A DNA stretch of 64,000 nucleotides from Chondrosia reniformis (taxonomy: Eukaryota; Porifera; Demospongiae; Chondrillida; Chondrillidae). Below the pieces are notes generated by a model, which saw only the letters and a program-made list of their open reading frames with translations, was not told the DNA's origin and ran no database searches. A program made the position numbers and the translations under genes. The stretch covers positions 2,606,501 to 2,670,500 of the forward strand of contig OX359192.1 of assembly GCA_947172415.1 (NCBI GenBank), given 5' to 3'. Of this stretch, positions 23,652 through 33,719 are shown piece after piece (within the stretch, counting starts at the first letter, position 1; the number at the start of each line of letters is the position of its first letter).

Positions 23652-24548
23652 TGGTCTTTGCCCCCCCAAAGAAACACTCATTGGAAAACACTACTCTAGG
23701 TTTTCTCAATGACTTATTATGGTAAGTATGTAAATGTGGCTTAATTTGTCAATTAGGTAGTCCATGTAACTATTCTAATAAGTAATTCTTTATGGTAAGA
23801 GTAGTCCTTTGAATTTTTAATTTGCTTTATAACCCACTCCTTGAATTTAGGAAAAACTGCCTTGTATCTCAGATGACATCTCTGTCAGTGGCTTGAGGAT
23901 GATTAGTGTTGTAATTATGGTCTATTATAGCTAGCTCTGTACGGACAATCATTCCATGGTAGCTGAAGTGCTGTCTTTTGGGACAATACTTTGTTAACAG
24001 GGAATGGTAGACTTCCAGCTGGCCTGTATGGCAAAATTCATTTAGCCTCTCTATGTCAGAAAGCAACGTCCTATCAAAGAGTATATCTTTGAGGGCTTCA
24101 TGTGCAGGGCTATTAGGAGACAGCCAATTCTTTTTGCGCTGGGTGTCTTGACTAAGATCGTCATGATCACAATGGTGGAATTTGTGGCAATTGGTCCAAG
24201 AATGAACTTTAACAATATGGTGAACTATTGTTGTCCATTTTTCTACCAGCAGTTGCCTATCACCATTGCATGTTTGCGCAGACCACCATAAGTGGTTAAT
24301 TATTGACTGAATCCATGGTAGTAATGCCCTGCAACTTGAAGCTTTCCCTGCAGCTACCAATCTTTTAGAGACACTTTTAGCAAAATGCCAAACATCAAAT
24401 TGATGTGAAATGGCAGGAAACTTATTCCTCAGTAGGGCTTTACATTGTATGGATCTGTCAGTTGCCAAGGTATGGACACTCAATTCATTGGTTACCTTTG
24501 TAAGGCACCTCTTGAGTCCTTCCTTTTCCATGGCAACTGAACTGGTAC

Positions 24549-25115
24549 ATATCTTTGGGATGGTACATCCTTCGACTTTTGAGCGTTTAAAAACGCAGTT
24601 GGTTTCTTTCAATTCTTGGTCAAACGTTTCGACCCTGGGGGTCTTCCTCAGTGACTGATGGTTGAGTGGAAGAATTGCCTCTATTTATAGAGGATTTTTC
24701 CCGCCATTTCCACTTCCTGTCATGTGACCCTCAGCAGAATGAGAAAAACAGGAAGTATGAATATTAAATCGTCTCCAGGCTTGATGTAACACAATGCCTT
24801 GATCTAAATTCATTCTCACCTGACTCTTCTGGATCCTGATGGCTTCTTTGACCCTTCTCCTTTGCCAGTGGGTTTCCCTGTCTGTAATCTTGGCCTTGTC
24901 CCAAGCAATTGAGTGGCCAGTCTTGAGGGAGTGAACAGCTATACCGTTGTTCACATCCCCCATCCTGACTGCTCGCTTGTGTTCTGCCAATCTCACTTTC
25001 AGGGTCCTTCCAGTTTCACCAATGTAGACTGCAGAACACTCAGAGCAAGGAATTAGGTAAACTACACCCTTGATATCCATAGGTGGTTGTGGCTGTTTTG
25101 GGTTGGATAAAACGG
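24549..25115 (-). repeat. Inverted partial copy of the Penelope-like element
   Basis: Reverse complement of the last ~570 bases of the adjoining element (GIY-YIG coding end plus terminal repeat). It abuts the full copy at 25116, an inverted-tail arrangement usual for Penelope-like elements. Its 149-codon open frame (25131-24685) is the copied endonuclease end, not a separate gene. Confidence 0.9.
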
Positions 25116-25342
25116 TTCTGCTGAGGGTCACATGACAGGAAGTGGAAATGGCGGGAAAAATCCTCTATAAATAGAGGCAATTCTTCCACTCAACCATCAG
25201 TCACTGAGGAAGACCCCCAGGGTCGAAACGTTTGACCAAGAATTGAAAGAAACCAACTGCGTTTTTAAACGCTCAAAAGTCGAAGGATGTACCATCCCAA
25301 AGATAAGTTCGACGCAGTTATAAGGAATCCTTATTCTATTAT
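25116..25342 (+). repeat. Penelope terminal repeat, left
   Basis: Direct copy of 27710-27936 (227 bp). It includes CCTCTATAAATAGAGG (25162-25177), a palindromic TATA-box candidate, then a hammerhead-like core at 25200-25236. The first codons of the long protein lie within it. Confidence 0.9.
25200..25236 (+). ncRNA. Hammerhead-like ribozyme motif, left repeat
   Basis: CTGAGGA core at 25204-25210, helix II GACC (25212-25215) with GGTC (25221-25224), then GAAAC and the short palindromic ACGT expected of Penelope hammerheads with minimal helix III. GTCA before the core pairs with TGAC (25233-25236) as helix I. Penelope-like elements are known to carry such ribozymes; activity is inferred. Confidence 0.65.
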
Positions 25343-27764
25343 CGATTGCTCAGAGCGAGCTACTATTTCATTATGCTACCAGCTTAGAAACATCAAGGAA
25401 CGTATTGCCCGTCATCGCAACCATCTTGTTTTCTTTCTCAGATGTAGGGACAAGAAGATTGTACCTAAGGGACTACGAGTTCAGTTTCAGATCACTACGG
25501 AAAAGGCCAAACGGCTCGCGTTTCGCACGTCAATGGCCTTAGTACGTGAACGTATCGGTGCCACCCGCTGGACTCTCCATCACTCTAGAACTCATTTAGC
25601 ATCCTGTGAGGAGTCCTTAAAGATGTTAGTCAATGATGAAACCTTCTATAAATTAGAAGAATGGAGCGACAGTATAGCTGAAAGGACCTTCCATGAGACT
25701 AAAAAGAGACAGAGGGAGAAGTTCCAGGCCCTGTTGGAAAAAACATCCAGGAAAGATAAGTTCACACCTATTGACATTAAGAAGGTGGTTGTCAATCTTA
25801 GCAAAAAAGAATTGACAACTCATCAGACAAATGTCTTATCTCTAGGACTAAACTTTATACCTACTCCATTTTCACTTCCACAGGAGGACATCATCACTGG
25901 AACTGAGACTCTGGCCCGAACCCTTCCAGGAACACTCGGTGAGAAACTCAGAAGTGAGGTACAACACTGCCTAGCCAAAGCTGAGGCCCCATGCTCCAAC
26001 CTGACCAAAAGTCAGCAAGTAGCAATCAAGGAGTTTAGGTCTGATCCTGAAACCATCATTCTTCCAGCGGATAAAGGGAATGCCACTGTCCTTATGGATA
26101 GGAAAGACTATGACCAGAAGATAAGGGCACTCTTGGATGATACGAGTTATCAAGCCATTAAGAGAAACCCCACAATGAAGATAGAACGGAAGGTAACTGA
26201 AGTTCTAAGGTCACTTGAGAAAAAAGGCAAACTCCCCTCTGATCTGAGGAAGAAGGTTCAGAACCAAAACAGCTCCACACCTCAGCTCTACGGATTACCA
26301 AAAATCCACAAGGCGAGTGTACCCTTGAGACCAATTGTTTCCTCCATTAATTCCCCTACCTACAACCTTTCCAGGTACCTGGCAGGGGTATTGTCACCAC
26401 TATGGGGGAAAACTTCTCACTTTGTGCGAAATTCTCATGACTTTGTCAAGAAGATCAGGGGAATGGATGTGAACACCGAAGATAAGTTGATCAGTTTCGA
26501 TGTAAAGAGCCTATTTACTAAAGTACCCATTGATCTATCTCTACAGATCATCAGGAGACGACTTGCGCAGGACCCTAACTTGGAGCAACGGACACCCTTG
26601 GATGTATCCACCATTGCGGATCTTACAGAACTCTGTCTCAGGACAACGTACTTCCTGTACAGTGATGAGTTCTTTGAGCAGAAGGAAGGGGCAGCCATGG
26701 GATCTCCTCTCTCCCCGGTGGTAGCGAACATCTTCATGGAGGAATTCGAAACAGAAGCTCTTCGTGCTGCTGTGATAAGGCCTAAGTTGTGGTTGAGATA
26801 TGTGGATGACACATTTGTCATCTGGAATTATGGTGACGAGCAGTTGGAGGACTTCTTGAGTTTCCTCAATGGAAGACATCGCAACATCGAATTTACCATG
26901 GAGAAGGAGACCAATGGTTCCTTACCCTTCCTGGATGTGCAAGTAAAGAAGTGCATGGGAAGTTTGGACACATTTGTGTATAGGAAACCAACACACACAG
27001 ACAGGTACCTTCACTTTACCTCTCATCACCACCCTAGGGTAAAAACTGGTATCGCACTGTGTCTCAAAGACAGAGCCGAAAAGATTTGTGGACCAAACTC
27101 CAGTAGCTTGGAAAAAGAAAAGGAGCACCTGGAAGGAGTACTTCAAGCTAATGGATACCCTAAATGGGAGGCTCACAGACTGCTCAACAGGAGAAGGCAG
27201 ACTAAGGGGAGTGAGGATGAGTGTAAACACAAACTCTTTATTCCATATATAAAGGGACTCAGTGAGATGATCGATAAAAGCTGTAGAAAAATGGGTATCC
27301 AGACCATTTTCTCCAAGCAGAGATCACTGAGAACCGTTTTATCCAACCCAAAACAGCCACAACCACCTATGGATATCAAGGGTGTAGTTTACCTAATTCC
27401 TTGCTCTGAGTGTTCTGCAGTCTACATTGGTGAAACTGGAAGGACCCTGAAAGTGAGATTGGCAGAACACAAGCGAGCAGTCAGGATGGGGGATGTGAAC
27501 AACGGTATAGCTGTTCACTCCCTCAAGACTGGCCACTCAATTGCTTGGGACAAGGCCAAGATTACAGACAGGGAAACCCACTGGCAAAGGAGAAGGGTCA
27601 AAGAAGCCATCAGGATCCAGAAGAGTCAGGTGAGAATGAATTTAGATCAAGGCATTGTGTTACATCAAGCCTGGAGACGATTTAATATTCATACTTCCTG
27701 TTTTTCTCATTCTGCTGAGGGTCACATGACAGGAAGTGGAAATGGCGGGAAAAATCCTCTATAA
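25287..27764 (+). CDS. Penelope-like reverse transcriptase with GIY-YIG endonuclease
   Basis: 825 residues, uninterrupted. The reverse transcriptase region has PADKGNATVL (about residue 260), LYGLPKIHK, RPIVSSINSP, SFDVKSLFTKVP, GAAMGSPLSPVVANIFMEEF and the catalytic RYVDDT (about 503), followed by LPFLDVQV. A GIY-YIG endonuclease follows: GVVYLIPC at about 698, VYIGETGRTL, RLAEHKRAV. These are the two enzymatic domains of endonuclease-bearing Penelope-like elements, which prime DNA synthesis at the cut target. The start codon at 25287 lies inside the left terminal repeat. No frameshift or internal stop was seen, so this copy could have been active recently. Confidence 0.95.
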   Translation: MYHPKDKFDAVIRNPYSIIDCSERATISLCYQLRNIKERIARHRNHLVFFLRCRDKKIVPKGLRVQFQITTEKAKRLAFRTSMALVRERIGATRWTLHHSRTHLASCEESLKMLVNDETFYKLEEWSDSIAERTFHETKKRQREKFQALLEKTSRKDKFTPIDIKKVVVNLSKKELTTHQTNVLSLGLNFIPTPFSLPQEDIITGTETLARTLPGTLGEKLRSEVQHCLAKAEAPCSNLTKSQQVAIKEFRSDPETIILPADKGNATVLMDRKDYDQKIRALLDDTSYQAIKRNPTMKIERKVTEVLRSLEKKGKLPSDLRKKVQNQNSSTPQLYGLPKIHKASVPLRPIVSSINSPTYNLSRYLAGVLSPLWGKTSHFVRNSHDFVKKIRGMDVNTEDKLISFDVKSLFTKVPIDLSLQIIRRRLAQDPNLEQRTPLDVSTIADLTELCLRTTYFLYSDEFFEQKEGAAMGSPLSPVVANIFMEEFETEALRAAVIRPKLWLRYVDDTFVIWNYGDEQLEDFLSFLNGRHRNIEFTMEKETNGSLPFLDVQVKKCMGSLDTFVYRKPTHTDRYLHFTSHHHPRVKTGIALCLKDRAEKICGPNSSSLEKEKEHLEGVLQANGYPKWEAHRLLNRRRQTKGSEDECKHKLFIPYIKGLSEMIDKSCRKMGIQTIFSKQRSLRTVLSNPKQPQPPMDIKGVVYLIPCSECSAVYIGETGRTLKVRLAEHKRAVRMGDVNNGIAVHSLKTGHSIAWDKAKITDRETHWQRRRVKEAIRIQKSQVRMNLDQGIVLHQAWRRFNIHTSCFSHSAEGHMTGSGNGGKNPL

Positions 27765-27936
27765 ATAGAGGCAATTCTTCCACTCAACCATCAGTCACTG
27801 AGGAAGACCCCCAGGGTCGAAACGTTTGACCAAGAATTGAAAGAAACCAACTGCGTTTTTAAACGCTCAAAAGTCGAAGGATGTACCATCCCAAAGATAA
27901 GTTCGACACAGTTATAAGGAATCCTTATTCTATTAT
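27710..27936 (+). repeat. Penelope terminal repeat, right
   Basis: Direct copy of 25116-25342, including the stop region of the open frame, the TATA-like CTATAAATAG and the hammerhead-like core. It is followed directly by the target-site copy and then Kolobok sequence. Confidence 0.9.
27794..27830 (+). ncRNA. Hammerhead-like ribozyme motif, right repeat
   Basis: Same CTGAGGA, GACC/GGTC helix and GAAACGTTTGACC as in the left terminal repeat, 2,594 bases downstream of it. Two ribozymes flanking the element body could release a unit-length RNA. Confidence 0.65.
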
Positions 27937-28534
27937 GAACTGGTACACTCACTTACTTGTACCAGTAAATAATCAACTATTAGGTCAGTGGCAGCGTCCA
28001 TGATTGTATAGGTGCAATATTTTGCACTATATCCAGGACTATCACACCTGCCATTACCTATTAATGTCAAATCAGCATCCTTCAGAAAAGCTATTACCTC
28101 AACTTGGTGCTCTAACCAAAATTGGTGAACTACAGGGAAGAGCCTCTCTCTTTAAAATGTGCGTTCAGCCAGGAATTGCAAATTCAACAGGTTTGCAAAA
28201 TCTGCAATCCTTTGGAATGTTGCACCTGACAGAAGCATGCATTGCTGCTGGTATAAGAATATTGCCAGCCGGGGTACTTCCAATTAGTGGTTGGGATGAC
28301 CACTGCTTAGAATGCCCATCTGGACAGGTTGCTGTTATTTTTACCATACTGCCTTTCATCTGCTATGAGCTAATAGTCTCAGCCCCACATATACGGCAAA
28401 GAGCAAAAAGGGGTAAGAGGCAGGATTCAAAAACGAGAAATTTCTTGTCCTCATGAGGGAGTGGATCATTAGGTACTAAAGTAGTGTCCATGGCTTCATC
28501 TTCATCTTCTTGGGTATATGTCTTATCTGGATCC

Positions 28535-28833
28535 CTATAGGTATATATACGTATATATATATAAGATGCATGCTTATGCACACATATAATATAAACTCAC
28601 TGCCTATCAATTGCAACTTGAGCTGTAAGGGAAGCCATTGAATCATGATCATCAATGGTTAGGTTTGATCTCACAGCTTGAACCCTATATATATATGTGG
28701 TTAATATAATGTACATATCTATGATCCACATTCTCATACTTCAAAACGATTAATTAACTCAATTAATGTACGTAGTAAACATATTATATGAAATAAGCAT
28801 ATAAACACCTGCATGTATGAAGTATTTACAGAC
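28535..28833. other. Probable intron of the Kolobok transposase
   Basis: Lies between the THAP part and the transposase core. AT-rich with TATATA runs; no domain seen. Confidence 0.4.
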
Positions 28834-29447
28834 TCACTTAGTTTTAGGTGATGATTCAGGTGTTGACTGAAACTCTGGTTTAGCAATTTCTTTTGGAAAT
28901 GCCTCTATTACCCGATCCTGATTCCTGGGATCAGGTTGGGAATAGCTCCCTTGCGTACAAGGTAAGTTGAATTTCTCAATCCATGGAGAGGGATCCGTTT
29001 GGGTAGCTGATTCAACATAAACAGTACTAGTGTGAGGAAAATCAAGGCTTTCATTAGATGGTATTTCAGTAGCTAATTTATGTGTTATTTCTTTTTGTTC
29101 CCTCTTCTTCGCTGTTTTTTCACTGTGACAGCGTAACATTGACGGCTCAGAAAAGCAAAAAATTGTAGGGACGGCATCATCCCTTAACCTTCTTTTACTG
29201 TTGTATTTGGTGGTGATGCCTTGGAGATGAATTTGCGGAAGAAATTGATCTTCTGTGAAGTGCTCTGAACAAATTCTTGTATGTTCAGTGATGTCCATAC
29301 CTTCATTCTTGCCTTATTCTTTATTGGTAGGTGAAAAAAGCTGATTTGTGTAGTAGCATCATCTTTTGTATTATTATTACAACCATATGCAATGCATTGA
29401 GGCATGTCTTCTACAATTTCAGAGCTATCGAGTCGAACTAGAGTCAA
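28834..29447 (-). pseudogene. THAP domain of the Kolobok transposase
   Basis: MPQCIAYGCNNNTK at about 29405, FFHLPIKNKARMKVW, then in another frame TEHTRICSEHFTEDQF and LRDDAVPTIFCF. This is the THAP zinc-finger layout (C2CH with AVPTIF box), followed by a linker of about 90 residues. The frame changes after KVW and the stretch between the tryptophan and CSEHF is shorter than usual, so the finger is damaged. THAP domains bind the transposon ends. Confidence 0.8.
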
Positions 29448-29691
29448 AAAACACGATTTCCGGTAGGTAATTATGTATACGGTGTTGTGTATGGCTTTAA
29501 GTGCTTCGCACCAATTACGTCATCACTATTGCACAAGTAGACAAAATGGCGGTTTCGATCAAGATTACTTTTGCTTCATTTTTGATGAACGAAAGATTTT
29601 TGTCAAAAATAAAGCCTATACCTAGAAAGTTTATGTATTATATACAACAAATTAAGGTAAAGTCATTTTAGGCGATGCAGTTCCCCTTTAA

Positions 29692-30311
29692 CCCTTTATG
29701 CGCGAGATAATTACGTGGGCGCAATAATCACCAGAAGTGATATTTAATTGTCACGAGGACACCATGAGGCAGGAATTAAAATTCGTCACCTCGATAGGAA
29801 TGTGGCAACTCTTTATGACGGTAAAACTTTGATGCCGATTTTTAGCCATATTTTGTTGCTCTATTGGCTTCTAAGATGCTCTAATATTCGAGATATTACC
29901 TCTTTTAGTGAAGAAAGTAAGCACGGCTATGTTTTCTAAGTTCCTTCGGGTAAGAAGCTTTCTCTGACTATCTACGGAAGCAAATTCGTTCAGGAAGAGC
30001 CCTGGTTATCCTTTTGTAACGGTATATCTTTATGTAGTCTTTTCAAAGCCCTAGAACATTGGAGAAGCGTCGTAGCCTCAAACAAATTGTTTACCAAACC
30101 GTCAAGTGAAGCGTGGCAAGCAGAATAAGGCGCACAAATAAACCACCGTCTTTAGTCTTTGTATCGACAACATTTCGGCTGCAGCAGTGTTATGTAGCTC
30201 TGTAAATCTTACTACAAAACGTCCATGGTATCTTTGACGCAAATATGCGGCTCTCGCTATTGAAGATACCTAATTAATTGACGCAAATATGCGTAACTCG
30301 CGCATAAAGGG
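29692..30311. mobile_element. piggyBac-type miniature element, 620 bp
   Basis: Ends CCCTTTATGCGCGAG and CTCGCGCATAAAGGG are perfect inverted repeats flanked on both sides by TTAA (29688-29691 and 30312-30315). TTAA plus CCC termini are typical of piggyBac. There is no transposase inside. An internal GACGCAAATATGCG repeats near the right end. It sits exactly at the TTAA on the right edge of the Kolobok element. Confidence 0.85.
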
Positions 30312-30350
30312 TTAAGTGTCCTCAATCGTTAGGATTAAGAATATATATAG
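30312..30350 (+). repeat. Rep-D repeat, right part
   Basis: TTAAGTGTCCTCAATCGTTA matches 61528-61548 of the uninterrupted copy. Continues from 22717 across the two inserted transposons. Confidence 0.7.
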
Positions 30351-30429
30351 GGGAAGAGGTTGTAGGAACAGATCCTGACTTTGTCGCTACTGGGACAAGT
30401 GAAGGTAGCCATAGCAAAAGAAGGGTATA

Positions 30430-30915
30430 TTTGGGGCCTTTATTGATTTTAGTAAAGTATAATAGAGTTGACTGTCAAAAGCTGTGGGGAATTTTGGAAT
30501 CTGGAGGAATAGGGGGGGGAGAATTCTGACTTTTCTGAGAAATGCCTACCAAAATGTTGGCTGTGATCATGAGGTTAAGGTTGGAGAGCAGCTAAGTGAA
30601 TCTTTTGAGGTGAATACTGGTTAGGCAAGGATGTGTTCTCTCACCTCTGTTGTTTTCACTATATATTAATAGCCTGGTGGAAGAGCTAAGGTCGGAGGGT
30701 ATTGGTGTAAGATGTAAAGCAATTAAGACTGATTCCAGCTTTACTGTATGCAGATGACATGGTCATTCTAGCTGAAGATGAGAAAATGTTAAAGGCAGGG
30801 CTGTCAAGGTTGAGTGATTGGTGCAAAAGGTAGGTGGTTAAGGTAAATGTACCTAAATGTGGAATAATACACTTTACAACTAACTCAACTAATAAAAAGT
30901 AAATTATTCACATCT
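30430..30915 (+). pseudogene. LINE (non-LTR) reverse transcriptase remnant
   Basis: Reverse transcriptase blocks in order: FIDFSK (near 30445), FLRNAYQNVG, QLSESFEVNTG, RQGCVLSPLLFSLYINSLVE (near 30635), then in another frame ALLYADDMVILAEDEKML (near 30745) and LSDWCKR. Several frame changes and stops. No endonuclease domain or tail was found, so it is an old 5'-truncated or internal fragment. Of the LINE groups it most resembles the CR1/Jockey side, but that is uncertain. Confidence 0.8.
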
Positions 30916-31370
30916 ATATATATAGGTATGGTGGATGTTAGAGTTGTTTTACTACTTCCAGCTTATTAAGCAGGGTTACAAATACTTTAAGCTAAAATCA
31001 ACCTTTAAAACCTTCCTATCCCGGCAGCCTCTAGTTAGAATCAAGTATAAGCAAAAAGTAGCTAGTATATGCTTAAGGACTGTCTTGTGTTACCCCATAT
31101 TGTGTTACCCCACCTACAAAGAAATGTTACTACTAGAAGACCTAAGGGTAGACTTAGGTAATATGTCCTACTTGTGTCTATAGTTATGCTGAGTCTGTTT
31201 TACCTGTACAAGCAAGATTACTAATAGATTTATAATTAATTCATAAAAGTTAATTTGACCTACATTCCTTTCATAAAATTAAATTTCATCATGTGTCTTA
31301 GTTAACACCTTATTTAACTTTTGGCGCCAAAATAGTGTATATAAGGCCCCTAGATTTAGCATAGTGAGCC
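30916..31370. other. Downstream of LINE remnant, nothing recognised
   Basis: No motif or splice-supported exon. GTGTATATAAGGCCC near 31335-31350 could be a TATA-type promoter for the repeat that follows. Confidence 0.35.
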
Positions 31371-31565
31371 AAGGATTCACAGAAGATCAAGATAAAGAAA
31401 AAGACAAAGACTCCCAGGATCACTGATGAAGGGTGGAATTCCCAGAAACAGCTGTCTGACCCAGTGGAGAAGAAGATGAAAGAAGGGAAAAGAAGGAAGA
31501 AAAGACTCCTGTATCTTCATCTAAAGCTCTCTTTAGGTTTAGTTCCCCTATAGGCTCTTTTTACA
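31371..31565 (+). repeat. Hammerhead-bearing repeat, best copy
   Basis: Core CTGATGA 31423-31429; helix II GGG with CCC around TGGAATT; GAAA 31445-31448; helix III AC/GT with loop AGCT; cleavage-type GTC 31454-31456; helix I GGATCA before the core with TGACCC after it (one mismatch). The 60771 copy has GGT/ACC in helix II, a compensatory change, and GGGTCA in helix I. A shared tail follows (AAGACTCCTGTATCTTCATC). No protein. It may be a retrozyme-like or Penelope-derived non-autonomous element. Confidence 0.7.
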
Positions 31566-31855
31566 GAATAGGCATATAGCATGTAGGAAAATGGTATCTT
31601 AGATTTTTCTTGTTTTACTACTTCCACAGTGTATCATTATTGGTGAATGGTGAATGTCTAACTGTCTTGCAGTGTTGGCTATCAAACCAATCAAGGCAAA
31701 TATTTCTTTCTCCTGCAGTGGTTGATTATGCAATCTTCATTCTAATATATATGCAATCCTAAAACCTAAACATGCATTTGAGTACGTAAATAGACACGCA
31801 ATTGAACAAAGGACAATATACAGATTTGTTTTCTTTTTGGGCTGCCTAAAATGTA
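31566..31855. other. Spacer before the Tc1-like element
   Basis: Nothing recognised. Confidence 0.3.
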
Positions 31856-31879
31856 CGTATGTTCGGTACAAATCATAAT

Positions 31880-32090
31880 ATAGTAAACGTTTTGCGAACT
31901 ACGGACGGGTAGCAGTACGGACGTAGTACAGATACGGCTACGTCGTATCTTGGTGAATGTACGGGCGTAGCAAGCAAAAGGTACGGGCGTTCTATATGGC
32001 TACGTGTACGTGATACGGGCGTTTACCTTTATCAGTACGGGCATATACGGCTACGGATATAGGCAATCTCTGGTACGGGTCACAGAGTTT
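31880..32090. repeat. Left subterminal array of TACGGGCGTA motifs
   Basis: Many imperfect copies of TACGG(G/A)CGTA and GGCTACG spaced 15-30 bases apart. The matching array lies at the other end of the element. Candidate transposase-binding sites. Confidence 0.8.
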
Positions 32091-32119
32091 AAACCTGAAT
32101 ACATACGTATATTAGACAC

Positions 32120-33719
32120 ATGAAAGACGGTTTTGTAGACGTGCTTACAAATTACAAGTCGATAAAGTGTACGAAGGAAAGATACATATTAAGTTTGAGT
32201 GTCTGTTTGGCAAAAAAGGCTAATCAAGAGAAGGCTAGTGAGTTAACTTTGCTCCATTTTGGAAGTAATTACCCTGAAGCAAAACTTATCTCATTGCTCA
32301 TTCCTAACTATACCTTCAGAGGATCATGCACTCATGTATTGGCCAGAGGAAGACTGTGTCAGTATTGTGGACATCAAGAACATAATTGAACCCTGTCCTC
32401 CTATCTTGAATAAACAATGCAACATTAAAACGGGTACAAGAAATTATACTGGTGTTTTAATTAGCTTGGGTAGGTTTATACAAACTGTCAAGAACAATAT
32501 GGTGAATTTGGTGCATGAAATCTAGGAAACTCTTTTTCTATATACTGATAGGTTCTAAGATTGATATTGAGCTAAAAGAAAACAATTTTTTGGATGGTTT
32601 AGTTGATGTCACACATAATGATAATAATATATTGTTTGACTTTCCTGAGATTGATATTTTGGACACACCTGTTGAGATACCAGATCTTTACCCAGTCCAG
32701 GAAACTGATGAACAACAGACAGTAGAAGAAGAAGATGATGATTCAGCACCTGAATGGACTCCAGATGTGCCATTATACATATCTCGACGTATATAATATG
32801 TTATAATAGTTGCGTATGAACTCGTATTATATATATATATATATCCGTAACATGAAGCCATACATAAATCGCGTTATGAAAACAATAGAGGGGGCTGCCT
32901 ATGGCAGCCCCTAAAAATCAGGATAAAGAAAGCCAAGTTCCAACAGGAGAAATCTTGGATGTGACTGATTATGGGAATGCACAGGAAACATCAAATGTTG
33001 CCGAACTAACAAAGCATATCAGAGATATGGAGGCCACATTAAAAATATGATGAGTGCTATAAAGGAGCTGCATATAGATGTGCAGCAAATTAAGGTGCAA
33101 CTGAACAACAAGACTACTCAGTGCATCCATGGTCCTGCACCACAGCAGTTCTCCCTGAGTATTGCTCAACCAGAGCAGCTACTGCCACAACAACATGTAG
33201 CACCATTGATACCTGCACATACACAGTATGGTGCAGGACTGGTACAGGACGAATGGAGTTTCAACCAGTCTCAGGCCCTAAATGAAAGAGATTACCACCA
33301 TGTTAGAGACCAACAATCGCCACCAGCAACACAATGTGCTCCATACCTTCAGTGAGCACAAAATATAGAGAGTTGTCATCTGATGACATCAAAAAAGCTA
33401 GCCTTACATCTGTTCAGGATGTTCTGCAGCGATATCCTGCTTTACAGACTGAATCCAAGATTTGAGTATTGGCTGTTAAGGTGGCAAGAGAAGCCCTCTT
33501 TGGTGATGAAATCTTGCGTAGATGTACTCCAAGAGGATGGCAGGACTTACCAGCATTACCTCAGGCAGAACTAAACATGCTGAAAACAATTTTGTATAAA
33601 CTGTTCCCAAGGTACTGGAGCTGTCCTGAGGAATATGAGAAAAAGTGGGCCACTGCCTAGGATGCTGTTGCTCAGGCCTGTAAGAGACTTAGAAATGAAC
33701 AAGTTTAGTTAGCTATCCT
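32120..33719 (+). pseudogene. BEN-domain-like gene inside the Tc1-like element
   Basis: Pieces in order: ALMYWPEEDCVSIVDIKNII with TGTRNYTGVLISLG ending at a GTAGGT donor (about 32300-32470); an acidic linker (32550-32796, EEEDDDSAPEWTP); a coiled stretch MMSAIKELHIDVQQIKVQL (near 33050); and LAVKVAREALFGDEILRRCT, LPALPQAELNMLKTILYKLF, then YWSCPEEYEKKWATA and AQACKRLRNEQ to about 33705. The last block has the layout of BEN domains, which bind DNA and act in chromatin repression. Stops before VLAVKVA and after WATA and frame changes show decay. It reads towards the transposase gene. Confidence 0.6.

Larger units (their letters stand above)
24549..27936 (+). mobile_element. Penelope-like retroelement, looks whole
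   Basis: Composition: inverted partial tail 24549-25115, terminal repeat 25116-25342, one long open frame, terminal repeat 27710-27936. The flanks carry the same 12 bases, TGAACTGGTACA, at about 24537 and 27936: a target-site duplication from insertion into the Kolobok transposase. The two terminal repeats differ at one position that I saw (GACGCAG against GACACAG), so insertion is recent compared with the decayed host element. Confidence 0.95.
23869..28534 (-). pseudogene. Kolobok transposase, split by retroelement
   Basis: Minus strand. N-terminal part 28534-27946: FLVFESCLLPLFALC, then KITATCPDGHSKQWSSQPL and GSTPAGNILIPAA, the order typical of Kolobok transposases. C-terminal part 24548-23869: FDVWHFAKSVSKRL, HLWWSAQTCNGDRQLLVEKW, HHIVKVHSW, SPAHEALKDI, FCHTGQLEVYHSLLTKYCPK and later RTELAIIDHN. 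The Penelope-like element 24549-27936 separates the parts. At least two stops lie in the N-terminal half (after AETISS and after EFAIPG), while the C-terminal 220 residues are open. Some breaks may be introns, but the stop before MKGSMVK looks like true decay. Confidence 0.85.
22721..29687 (-). mobile_element. Kolobok DNA transposon, 6.97 kb
   Basis: Ends are inverted: AGGGGAACTGCATCG at 22721 and CGATGCAGTTCCCCT ending at 29687. The right flank is TTAA and the left flank CTAA, fitting the TTAA target of Kolobok elements with one mutation. Inside are a THAP plus Kolobok transposase on the minus strand and a convergent ballast-like gene on the plus strand. A 3.4-kb Penelope-like element splits the transposase. 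The coding parts are broken, so the element is no longer autonomous. Confidence 0.85.

Noticed and set aside
24685-25131. Open frame on the minus strand with a GIY-YIG endonuclease
   Set aside because: It is the inverted partial copy of the adjoining Penelope-like element's 3' end, identical in its residues, not a separate gene.
25116-27936. LTR retrotransposon because of direct terminal repeats
   Set aside because: The protein is a Penelope-type reverse transcriptase with GIY-YIG endonuclease; no gag, protease, integrase, primer site or TG...CA ends are present.
33047-33355. Glutamine-rich open frame as an independent gene
   Set aside because: It is the middle of the decayed BEN-like gene, open only by chance between frame breaks.
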